Below, in pieces: positions 1 through 6,589 of a stretch of DNA of 9,302 bases. A model generated the notes under the pieces. The model saw only the letters and a program-made list of their open reading frames with translations. It was not told the origin of the DNA and ran no database searches. This DNA is from Gammaproteobacteria bacterium. GTDB taxonomy: Bacteria; Pseudomonadota; Gammaproteobacteria; Steroidobacterales; JABDKV01. The DNA lies in assembly GCA_029862285.1 (NCBI GenBank), contig JAOTXR010000049.1, positions 1 through 9,302 on the forward strand, given 5' to 3'. Each line of letters starts with the position of its first letter. Within the stretch, counting starts at the first letter, position 1. A program made the translations under genes and the position numbers.

Positions 1-1004
1 AGTCGTGGCAGCGACATGAAGGCCAACATCAGCATCACCCATGCCAGACGGCGACGCCAGTTCAAAATCCCCAGCAACACGAGGCCTGCATACAAAAGAA
101 ATACCGCGCGGGTGTGAATCCATTGCGGGATATGTGCGAAATTGAAATTGTTGATCGTAGTGATAAACGTGCTGATCGATGGCGCGTCCAACCAGAAATC
201 CTGGTCGGCGCGCATCCCCTGCAGCGCGAACGGAATCGCCCACGGCAGCCATAAGAGCAGTGTTACCGCCTGGATTCTTATCCAATTGCCCAGAAACCAG
301 GGTGAGGAAATCGCGCGCATCGAGGTCGGCCGATTGGAAATTCGCTGGTATAGCCAGATTCCGAATACCGTCCCATTCAACGCCAGTGGAAAGAAAACGG
401 TAGCTGTGTTGTGAGTCAACATTATTGCCGTCTGCGAAACTGACAGACCCACAGCCATGCCGGTGCCAGGCTGTCGCCAACTTCGCGGCCTGAGCCAATC
501 GCGCCAGGCCAGCCGCCGTTCGTGAAGGTCATCAAGGCAACCGACCGCAAAGAACATGGCCATTGCAGCCACCAGAACCAAAAGACTATACATGCGTGTC
601 TCTTGTGCGTAGTGAACCTGAAACGAGGAGAAGACCAGTAACAGCACAGCCACAAGGGCAACTAATTTGTCGTCACAAATCCGCCTCGTAAAACTGAACA
701 AGAATGGTATAGCGGCCGTACTGAATAATGCCGATAGTATGCGAACCGCAACCTGCCCATCGCCAAAGACGGATTGCCAAAGCGATAAAAAGACGTAGTA
801 CAAAGGCGGATTGAAATCTACCTGTGCAACCAACCGGACACCCTGCCAAAGCGAGTGATTGGCAATCCAGATACTGTAGGCTTCGTCCAGCCATATGGCT
901 TTGCCGCCGATGTCCCATAACCGCAGCGTTGCACCCAGCACAATCAAACCGATGAGTGCGATCTCGCTAGCGCCGAAGGCAGTGCGTTTATCTGGTAAAG
1001 ACAT
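1..1004 (-). CDS. GT39/ArnT-like membrane glycosyltransferase, C-terminus cut by window edge
   Basis: An open frame reads from an ATG at 1004 down through position 1 with no stop, giving 334 residues of a larger integral membrane protein (family members are usually about 450-600 aa). After a short cytoplasmic N-terminus comes a first TM segment (about 14-30), then the first periplasmic loop with WLDEAYS (D40, E41), the acidic pair typical of GT39/PMT/ArnT enzymes. NPPLYY (65-70) and HYAQETRMYSL (131-141) follow; both are characteristic of bacterial GT39 proteins. Further hydrophobic segments lie near 113-127, 143-155 and in the last third. Family knowledge: such enzymes take a sugar from a polyprenyl-phosphate donor on the periplasmic face and add it to lipid A, a glycan or a protein. 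The donor could be either lipid-linked sugar predicted from the neighbours; this is inference. The gene is divergent from the GT2 gene at 1250. The Shine-Dalgarno before the ATG is weak, so the exact start is less certain than the family. Confidence 0.85.
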   Translation of the reverse strand, partial: MSLPDKRTAFGASEIALIGLIVLGATLRLWDIGGKAIWLDEAYSIWIANHSLWQGVRLVAQVDFNPPLYYVFLSLWQSVFGDGQVAVRILSALFSTAAIPFLFSFTRRICDDKLVALVAVLLLVFSSFQVHYAQETRMYSLLVLVAAMAMFFAVGCLDDLHERRLAWRDWLRPRSWRQPGTGMAVGLSVSQTAIMLTHNTATVFFPLALNGTVFGIWLYQRISNRPTSMRAISSPWFLGNWIRIQAVTLLLWLPWAIPFALQGMRADQDFWLDAPSISTFITTINNFNFAHIPQWIHTRAVFLLYAGLVLLGILNWRRRLAWVMLMLAFMSLPR

Positions 1005-1036
1005 GATTTGGTCTGGAGATTGGGTGAGGCCCGGGC

Positions 1037-1065
1037 ATTTTACCGGACATCATTTTGGATGCAAA
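1037..1065 (-). promoter_or_regulatory. Candidate sigma70-type promoter for the leftward GT39 gene
   Basis: On the minus strand a -10-like TAAAAT (complement of 1037-1042, 5 of 6 consensus) lies 17 bp downstream of a -35-like TTTGCA (complement of 1060-1065, 4 of 6). Transcription would start near 1030, giving a leader of about 26 nt before the ATG at 1004. The palindrome GCCCGGGC (1029-1036) lies at the expected start site. This is pattern matching only. The rest of the 245-bp divergent gap (1005-1249) holds no convincing plus-strand promoter, small ORF or RNA that I can see, although a promoter for the 1250 gene is expected there. Confidence 0.35.
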
Positions 1066-1238
1066 GAAACCGGGAAAAGCGAAGCATACCCCGTGCTCAA
1101 TCTACCTTGTGCGCGACCCGCGTTTACTCTGAACAGCATTGATCCAGCCACCGATTTCCGTGCTGGAACCGCATTGAGGAATTCCGTACACTATGCGCGT
1201 TCGCCAATCCGAACCGGAACTTGGGTAGCCAGGACACT

Positions 1239-1242
1239 GGAG
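1239..1242 (+). promoter_or_regulatory. Ribosome binding site fixing the TTG start at 1250
   Basis: GGAG at 1239-1242 lies 7 nt before TTG 1250-1252. The next in-frame methionine of the GT2 protein is residue 90, beyond the nucleotide-binding half, so this RBS/TTG pair is the best-supported start. Confidence 0.65.
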
Positions 1243-1249
1243 TAACAGC

Positions 1250-2245
1250 TTGATAGAAACACCCCTTGAGAGCGCGAGCTCGAGTTCTAATACCCATGAG
1301 AACTTTGCCAATCGCAAAGTTGCCGTCCTGGTTCCGTGCTACAACGAGGAATCGACAATTCCGCTTGTCGTTCGTGATTTCAAGGCCAGCCTCCCTGGCG
1401 CGCGCGTGTATGTCTATGACAATAACTCGACCGATCGCACCACCGAGGTGGCCCGGGATGCGGGCGCTATCGTTCGTAGCGAGCCGAGGGTGGGCAAAGG
1501 GAATGTCGTGCGTCGGATGTTTGCAGATATCGAAGCAGACATTTACGTATTGGTAGATGGTGACGATACCTACCATGCCGCGAGTGCCTCATCGCTAATC
1601 CAGCATCTCCTGAATCATCAATTGGATATGGTAAACGCGTCTCGTACGAGCCAGGCAGAGAAAGCCTACCGGTTTGGTCATCGTTTCGGTAACCGTACCC
1701 TTACTGCGTTGGTCGGTTTCATTTTTGAAAATCAATTCTCCGATATGCTGTCCGGATACCGGGTTTTTTCTCGCCGGTTTGTGAAGTCCTTTCCCGCCCT
1801 GTCCACCGGGTTCGAGATAGAGACGGAACTCACGGTTCATGCACTGGAACTCAGAATGCCGGTAGGTGAAGTTGAAACGCCGTACAAAGAGCGCCCCGAA
1901 GACTCCGAAAGCAAACTGCACACCTACAAGGACGGATTTCAAATCCTCAAGACTATCGGCATATTGGTGAAGCAAGAGAAACCGCTGCTCTTCTTTTCGA
2001 CTATTGCGGGGCTACTGGTAGCTGCTTCCATTTGGACCGGCTGGCCAATAGTGATGGAATTCCTGAACACCGGATTAGTTCCGCGATTTCCCACTGCAAT
2101 TCTCGCCAGCGCCTTGATGATTCTGGCATTTCTTTCTTTCTCCTCAGGTTTGATACTCGATACAGTCACGCATGGTCGACGGGAAATGAAGCGTCTGAAT
2201 TACCTGACTATTGCCGGCCCCGCAGAACTCACTCAAACAAAGTGA
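1250..2245 (+). CDS. GT2 polyprenyl-phosphate glycosyltransferase (GtrB/DPM1-like)
   Basis: A 331-residue GT-A fold glycosyltransferase expected to move a sugar from a nucleotide donor onto undecaprenyl (polyprenyl) phosphate at the cytoplasmic membrane face. Motifs in order: VPCYNEE (28-34), YDNNSTDRT (56-64), SEPRVGKGNV (77-86), the acidic VDGDD (102-106) for metal/nucleotide binding, DMLSGYRVFSRR (165-176) and GFEIETEL (187-194), then YKERPEDSESKL (212-223) typical of DPM1/GtrB proteins. Two C-terminal TM segments (about 245-265 and 281-303) anchor it, as in GtrB and ArnC. The start is TTG with a good GGAG; the first 20 residues are serine-rich and poorly conserved-looking. The stop overlaps the next gene's GTG (GTGA, 2242-2245), so the two are translationally coupled. 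The family is clear; which sugar is carried (glucose, mannose or other) cannot be read from the sequence. Confidence 0.92.
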   Translation: MIETPLESASSSSNTHENFANRKVAVLVPCYNEESTIPLVVRDFKASLPGARVYVYDNNSTDRTTEVARDAGAIVRSEPRVGKGNVVRRMFADIEADIYVLVDGDDTYHAASASSLIQHLLNHQLDMVNASRTSQAEKAYRFGHRFGNRTLTALVGFIFENQFSDMLSGYRVFSRRFVKSFPALSTGFEIETELTVHALELRMPVGEVETPYKERPEDSESKLHTYKDGFQILKTIGILVKQEKPLLFFSTIAGLLVAASIWTGWPIVMEFLNTGLVPRFPTAILASALMILAFLSFSSGLILDTVTHGRREMKRLNYLTIAGPAELTQTK

Positions 2246-2655
2246 AAACCGCCGAAGCAGACGAACCCTCTCTTCTTCCAAAGCAATTCTTATTTTTCGG
2301 AATAGTGGGAACAGTTGGGTTCCTGGTAGACACTGGCGTCCTGTATGTAGCCATACTGTTTGGCGGCATGGGTCTCTATTCGGCTCGTGTCGTCTCATAT
2401 CTTTGTGCCGCCAGCGTAACGTGGTTTCTGAACCGCCGTTTCACCTTCAAAAGCTCTAACGAACCCTCGCGGGAATGGCTCTTGTTTGCGAGTGTGAATA
2501 TAGCCGGCGGAATCGTGAACTATGGCACGTACGCCTTTCTCGTAAGCCGTTACCCTTACATCGCAGCCAACCCGGTATTCGGCGTTGCAGTGGGATCGTT
2601 AATGGGAATGACAGTTAACTTCTTCTTGTCACGAAAACTCGTCTTTACTCGGTGA
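2242..2655 (+). CDS. GtrA-family membrane protein, putative lipid-linked sugar flippase
   Basis: A 137-residue, four-TM protein of the GtrA/DPMS3 family (PF04138 type). TM segments lie near 16-38, 46-63, 80-101 and 110-129. Family landmarks are FFGIVGTVGFLVD (18-30), SVTWFLNRRFTF (58-69) and, at the end, TVNFFLSRKLVF (124-135). GtrA proteins partner with GtrB-type GT2 enzymes; they are thought to flip, or help flip, the polyprenyl-phosphate sugar to the periplasm, though direct proof is limited. I place the start at GTG 2242, which overlaps the upstream stop by 4 bp and gives the usual family length (about 120-150 aa). The frame is open back to 2032, but that extension lies inside the GT2 gene and is hydrophilic and unlike GtrA. 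The gene ends in a second GTGA overlap with the next gene, implying a single coupled transcript. Confidence 0.9.
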   Translation: MKTAEADEPSLLPKQFLFFGIVGTVGFLVDTGVLYVAILFGGMGLYSARVVSYLCAASVTWFLNRRFTFKSSNEPSREWLLFASVNIAGGIVNYGTYAFLVSRYPYIAANPVFGVAVGSLMGMTVNFFLSRKLVFTR

Positions 2656-4187
2656 CCGGGATTACGGGAATGCGAAGCCTATCGATACTGTTTGTCGGCA
2701 TTGCCCTGACGGCTGCATTGCATTTGACCTCGCTCGAGGCTGGGCATGGCTGGGGCGGCGATTTTGCTGCCTATATTCATCAGGCCAAAGCCATTGCGAA
2801 TTCTGCTCACGAGCCCTTGGCCGAGCTGGTTGACTATCGGACGAAATACTCAACCACTGACCATATGATCGGTCCCGCCTATTACCCTTGGGGGTTTCCG
2901 CTCCTTTTGAGCCCGGTAGTCGCAGTATTCGGCGATTCGTTGCCGGCCATGAGAACGCTCATTATCGGTTTTCTCCTTGGGATTCAGGTGGTCACTTTTT
3001 TATTGCTGCGTGGGCGCCTGCCCGACTCATGGAACCTTGTGACTGTCTTTCTGATTGGCATCAGTCCTGCCCTGGTTGAGCTAAAAAACCATGTCCATTC
3101 GGATATCCCGTTTTGGTTCTTCACCGCGCTCTCATTATTACTCATCGATCGATATGTGGTGAAGGGCACAGCGGCGCGTTTGTCGGCCGTCCGTCAGTTA
3201 ATACTCGGTTTATGCATCCTTGCTGCCTACAGCATACGCACGCACGGCCTGGCGTTAATTCCCACTCTGGCGTTTGTGCAATTGCTAACGCTCGCCGGGC
3301 GACGAGATGCGAATACAGTCCGGGGTCTGTTGCAAGGCGTCAAGACCGCACCGGCAATCTGGATACTGCCCTACCTGGTGACCGGCATTGGTATCTTTCT
3401 AAGTAAAAGCCTTGGCTCTGAGGGACTGTCGTCCTACGTATCCAGCGGGCATTTCAATTTTGCGAGCATCGGCGAATTCATCAGTCTGGTCGCAACAAAT
3501 TCAGTCTATTATCTGAAGCTCCCCGCCGAGTTTCTTGCCACTAACAACGTGCTGTACGTCGTCCTGTTTGCGCCGTTGGTATTATTCGGATTGATCAAAC
3601 GCCTGCGCACCGATTACGTGCTTATTATTTTTGTCGTAATGCACATGGGGATATTGATCGTTTTTCCATTCCGCCAGGGTATCCGTTTCATACTACCGGT
3701 ACTTCCGTTTTACCTGTATTTTGGCGTTGCCGGGTTTTTCGAGGCGTCGCAAGTGTTATCGAGAGTCGTTGATCGATCACTATGGGTATCCAGGTCGGCC
3801 TTTTTGCTCCTGCTTGCAGCGTGTGTGCCCGTCCTTTTCGCGACTGCCGAATCCTGGAGCGCAGTTGCCGATGAAAAACCGGTACTGTCCGGCCCCTATT
3901 CCGACGCCAGTCAGGAAATGTTCCGCTATATTCGTGACAATCTCGAGGAAGACAGCTGTATTGTGTTCTGGAAACCGAGGGTTCTGATGTTTTTTACTGG
4001 CCGCCGGTCAATTCTGGAATACGACGACCAGCGGGTCTTTGATGGTCGCTGCGACTATGTGCTCACTGACAACTTCGAAACGATTATGCCCAATAACAAG
4101 ATTCAGGCCGTTATTTCCCGACAGAGGTCACGACTGACGGAACGCCACGCGAACCCAGAACTCACGCTGTACCAGATTATTGACTAG
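2652..4187 (+). CDS. Large multi-TM GT-C-like glycosyltransferase (RgtA/GT39-related)
   Basis: A 511-residue polytopic membrane protein, the third member of the GT2-GtrA-GT-C triad. TM1 (about 8-28) is followed by a periplasmic loop with GGDFAAYIHQAKAI (35-48), where D37 sits at the position of the catalytic-type acidic residue of GT-C enzymes. PAYYPWGFPLLL (75-86), NHVHSDIPFWFF (146-157, D151) and FRQGIRFILPVLPFYLYF (in the second half) recur in bacterial RgtA/B/C/D- and GT39-like proteins. The last 100 or so residues form a soluble periplasmic-type domain. Expected role: transfer of the sugar flipped by GtrA to a surface glycan or protein; inference from family and position. The start is GTG 2652 in a GTGA overlap with gtrA; ATG 2670 is an alternative that removes six residues. 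The first loop lacks the WLDEAYS-type DE pair seen in the leftmost gene, so the two GT-C enzymes belong to different subgroups. Confidence 0.8.
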   Translation: MTGITGMRSLSILFVGIALTAALHLTSLEAGHGWGGDFAAYIHQAKAIANSAHEPLAELVDYRTKYSTTDHMIGPAYYPWGFPLLLSPVVAVFGDSLPAMRTLIIGFLLGIQVVTFLLLRGRLPDSWNLVTVFLIGISPALVELKNHVHSDIPFWFFTALSLLLIDRYVVKGTAARLSAVRQLILGLCILAAYSIRTHGLALIPTLAFVQLLTLAGRRDANTVRGLLQGVKTAPAIWILPYLVTGIGIFLSKSLGSEGLSSYVSSGHFNFASIGEFISLVATNSVYYLKLPAEFLATNNVLYVVLFAPLVLFGLIKRLRTDYVLIIFVVMHMGILIVFPFRQGIRFILPVLPFYLYFGVAGFFEASQVLSRVVDRSLWVSRSAFLLLLAACVPVLFATAESWSAVADEKPVLSGPYSDASQEMFRYIRDNLEEDSCIVFWKPRVLMFFTGRRSILEYDDQRVFDGRCDYVLTDNFETIMPNNKIQAVISRQRSRLTERHANPELTLYQIID

Positions 4188-4202
4188 TCTCGGTCGCCCG
4201 AC

Positions 4203-5186
4203 TCAGGAAACAACCTCGTATTTTCTTGTCCATCTTCTGTTGATCCAGCTACGCGTCGGGTTTTCATAGAAAGAGAAGGACAGGTAGCCAATTATTATTG
4301 CCAGTATAACGCCCGTTATGGCAGGCGCCGGCAACGTGTAGCTGAACATATAAAATGGCTGCTGCCATAAGTAGATAGAATAGGACCATAAGCCCATCAT
4401 GCGAAGCGGTTTGAAATCCAGAACCGCCTGCATGGGGCCGGCAGAATCGACCAGGTGATTGACCGTAAACGCAAGCAGGATCGGTGCCAGAGAAAAACTG
4501 GCTGCCAACGGCACGACTTTCAGGTAACACAACATCGCAAGTATCACTGTCAATACCGGAAGAATCTTCGGCGGTCGAATGTTGTAGCGGTTTTTTACCA
4601 GATTGTAGCCGGCGGATAGGAACACGAAACTAATTGCACACTCAGTTCGAATTAGAGAACGTGGATGCAGGTTGTCCCCGCTGGACTGATAGAAGGCAAT
4701 TGCTATAGATAGAAGCCCGAGAACGATCAGGGTCGTTGCAGCATTTCTATTCCGTTGATACAGAATCGTCATTATGCTCATCAAGACATAGGCGTGTTCT
4801 TCGACATTCAGAGACCAGAGGTGGCCAATGGGGACGATCGCATCCCAGATGTGAGGGTCGGCCGGCCAATACGTCCGTATGAAAACCAGATTGGCAACGA
4901 TCTCACCAGGAGAGTACGGCCAGCTCGCCAGGGTCGCCACCGCGTAGGCAACGGCCACATACATTATCAGCGCGGGAAATATGCGACTGAATCGACGCAC
5001 GTAGAAATCGGTCAATTTCATCCGTTTCTCAAAGAGAATCTTGCTCATCAACATGCCGGAGAGGACGAAGAAAAAATCAACGCCCATCCGCGCCCAGTCG
5101 AAAATGCCAATCGGAAAAAAATGGCCAATTAATAGCAGGCTTATGGCGAGACCTCGCCATCCATCCCAAATCGGAACGCGTGCCAC
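4203..5186 (-). CDS. Acyltransferase family 3 (OafA/YrhL-type) membrane O-acyltransferase
   Basis: A 327-residue polytopic protein of the acyltransferase-3 family, which O-acylates (often O-acetylates) sugars of O-antigen, exopolysaccharides, Nod factors and antibiotics. Visible landmarks: DGWRGLAISLLLIGHF (8-23) with R11 and H22 matching the conserved Arg and catalytic His region; GVDFFFVLSGML (35-46); FYVRRFSRIFPAL (61-73), the Arg-rich RxxR element; GHLWSLNVEEHAYVL (121-135), the family WSLxVEE motif; and FYENPTRSWINRRW near the C-terminus. About ten TM helices fill the chain and no SGNH domain follows, so this is the short, AT3-only form. The start is GTG 5186 with GGTGA 7 nt upstream (complement of 5194-5198) and 3 nt after the epimerase stop. 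It is the last gene of the leftward operon and converges on the triad. Likely target: a sugar made or transferred by this locus. Confidence 0.9.
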   Translation of the reverse strand: MARVPIWDGWRGLAISLLLIGHFFPIGIFDWARMGVDFFFVLSGMLMSKILFEKRMKLTDFYVRRFSRIFPALIMYVAVAYAVATLASWPYSPGEIVANLVFIRTYWPADPHIWDAIVPIGHLWSLNVEEHAYVLMSIMTILYQRNRNAATTLIVLGLLSIAIAFYQSSGDNLHPRSLIRTECAISFVFLSAGYNLVKNRYNIRPPKILPVLTVILAMLCYLKVVPLAASFSLAPILLAFTVNHLVDSAGPMQAVLDFKPLRMMGLWSYSIYLWQQPFYMFSYTLPAPAITGVILAIIIGYLSFSFYENPTRSWINRRWTRKYEVVS

Positions 5187-5189
5187 TAC

Positions 5190-6170
5190 TTAGTCACCCG
5201 GATTTCTATAAGAACGATACGCGGCAAGTAACATGTCGGTATCATGGTCTTTAGGAACCCAGTTTAGATCACGCTCGCCCTTTGATACGTCTAGCACACA
5301 GGTTTCATCCGCGATCAGATATTGTTCCGGGTCCATGAGCGGAATATTAAACCGGTCGAGCGTTGCCAGGACGAATTTTACAGCCGATGCCGGGGTGGGA
5401 ATCAGGAAGGACCGGCTACCAGCCTCCTTGATAAGTGTTTTCAACAGCTCATTGACCGTCGGAGGATTTAACGAACCCAGGTTATAGGCCTCATTCGGAA
5501 AGCCGGCGGCGACCCCAGACAGGCACGCCTCCGCGCAATCGCTGACCGAGATAAACTGATAATAATTTTTACCATTGCCGATAGTCGGCACGGGCAAATT
5601 CATGTCAATCAGCTTGAATAGCTTTTCGAGAATACCCAGACGACCCGGACCAATTATGAGTCGTGGCCGAAAAATCGGAATATTGAAACCCTTCGTGCGG
5701 TAATCTTCGCACAATAATTCCGTCCGATACTTGGCTTCGCCATACGGACCTAATGGAGCTCTTGGATGATCCTCTGTGCGCGGGTCCTGCAAGGTATGGC
5801 CGTACACCATGTCGGTAGTGAAATAGATCAGATTTCTCAGGCCATTTTGCTGCATGAAATCCAGCACATTCTGAGTGCCAACATACAGTGCTTGCCAAAA
5901 ATAGTCCTTACGGTCCGCCCGCTTGATGATCGGCACCAACAGTTCTGCGGCAAAATGGTAAACGATGTCGCCGGATTCGACGGGGATGGCAGCAAAACTA
6001 TCTTTGTCTCGCACATCCATTGCGAGATATCGAACATTATCGGGCTTATAGATCCCCGAGCTCGGGGTCTGCTTCCTGTCACATATGAGCACCTGCTCGC
6101 CCCGGGCCGTTAGTTTCCTGGTCAACTCCGTTCCCAAAAAACCATCGCCGCCAAAAATTATGTGTTTCAT
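5190..6170 (-). CDS. NAD-dependent epimerase/dehydratase (extended SDR)
   Basis: A 326-residue soluble sugar-nucleotide-type extended SDR. The Rossmann signature is GGDGFLG (7-13; G7, G10, G13), and D31 at the end of the second strand predicts NAD(H) preference. HFAAE (72-76) is the usual HxAA element, FTTDMVYG (117-124) gives T119 as the likely catalytic Ser/Thr equivalent, and YGEAK (143-147) gives Y143 and K147. RPRLIIGPG (about 168-176) and YYQFISVSDCAEA (around 203-216) belong to the substrate-binding half. GalE/RfbB/WcaG relatives act on nucleotide sugars, but the exact reaction (4-epimerase, dehydratase, reductase) cannot be assigned. A GGA 7 nt before the ATG is the only ribosome site seen. 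It sits 27 nt after the SMR gene and 3 nt before the acyltransferase gene, so it is an operon member. It could prepare the GT2 donor or modify the arabinose-like sugar. Confidence 0.87.
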   Translation of the reverse strand: MKHIIFGGDGFLGTELTRKLTARGEQVLICDRKQTPSSGIYKPDNVRYLAMDVRDKDSFAAIPVESGDIVYHFAAELLVPIIKRADRKDYFWQALYVGTQNVLDFMQQNGLRNLIYFTTDMVYGHTLQDPRTEDHPRAPLGPYGEAKYRTELLCEDYRTKGFNIPIFRPRLIIGPGRLGILEKLFKLIDMNLPVPTIGNGKNYYQFISVSDCAEACLSGVAAGFPNEAYNLGSLNPPTVNELLKTLIKEAGSRSFLIPTPASAVKFVLATLDRFNIPLMDPEQYLIADETCVLDVSKGERDLNWVPKDHDTDMLLAAYRSYRNPGD

Positions 6171-6197
6171 TGTTTAGTCCGTGCCTCTAAAGCCAGC

Positions 6198-6566
6198 CTA
6201 GGTACGGGCCACGACGGCCACACCAGCGGATATCAGTATTACGCCAAGAACGCGCCAAAAATTTACCCCTTCCTCGAGCACAAAATACCCCCACATGGTA
6301 ATCAGCACGAAAGAAAGGCCGAGGAAAGGGTATGCGTAGCTGATTTCAACACGAGACAAGACCACCAGGTGTGACGTCATGCTCACAATCATCACGAAGG
6401 CACCAAAGATGATCCATGGGTTGAGAAAGATCGTCGACGCAGATGAGAATACACCCGACAGTGACACCTCAAATTGCTCAATACTGGTCATGCCCTTCTT
6501 GAGCATTACCTGAGACGAAAAATTCGTCAGAACGGTAAATAGAATTAGTGGAATGTACTTACTCAT
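6198..6566 (-). CDS. Four-TM SMR/EamA-type small transporter, candidate lipid-sugar flippase
   Basis: A 122-residue membrane protein with four predicted helices (about 4-22, 46-66, 73-91 and 101-120), the size and topology of SMR/half-DMT proteins such as EmrE and the ArnE/ArnF subunits. NFSSQVMLKKGM (15-26) after TM1 and SYAYPFLGLSFVLI, followed by WGYFVLEEG, match the small DMT pattern. The Glu14 that EmrE uses for proton/drug exchange is absent: the local sequence is FTVLTNFSS, with T14. This favours an ArnE/F-like role in flipping a polyprenyl-phosphate sugar over drug efflux. It lies 23 nt after the DprE2-like gene and 27 nt before the epimerase gene, exactly where a flippase for the UbiA/DprE1/DprE2 product would be expected. 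The ribosome site is weak (GGGAA about 12 nt upstream). Family call is firm, substrate is inference. Confidence 0.82.
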   Translation of the reverse strand: MSKYIPLILFTVLTNFSSQVMLKKGMTSIEQFEVSLSGVFSSASTIFLNPWIIFGAFVMIVSMTSHLVVLSRVEISYAYPFLGLSFVLITMWGYFVLEEGVNFWRVLGVILISAGVAVVART

Positions 6567-6589
6567 ACTTTTTGTGTTCCCAATAATAA

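Noticed and set aside
1124..1576. 150-codon minus-strand open frame across the divergent gap and the start of the GT2 gene
   Set aside because: It is antisense to the highly conserved GT2 N-terminal domain, has no recognisable motif and spans the likely promoter region; it is a shadow frame.
2032..2241. N-terminal extension of the GtrA frame to 207 residues
   Set aside because: The extension lies wholly inside the GT2 gene, is hydrophilic and unlike GtrA; GTG 2242 gives the normal family length and a 4-bp overlap.
1250..4187. Prophage serotype-conversion cassette
   Set aside because: The gene set matches, but there is no integrase, att-like repeat, tRNA or phage gene nearby, and the gene order (GT2 before GtrA) differs from the usual gtrA-gtrB-gtrX.
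4188..4202. Bidirectional intrinsic terminator between the convergent operons
   Set aside because: The stem is only 4 bp and has no U tract on either strand.
4755..5132. 125-codon plus-strand frame inside the acyltransferase region
   Set aside because: It is antisense to clear acyltransferase-3 motifs, highly charged and without any domain.
6198..6566. Multidrug efflux pump of the SMR family
   Set aside because: The essential Glu14 equivalent is missing and the gene is embedded in a lipid-sugar operon.
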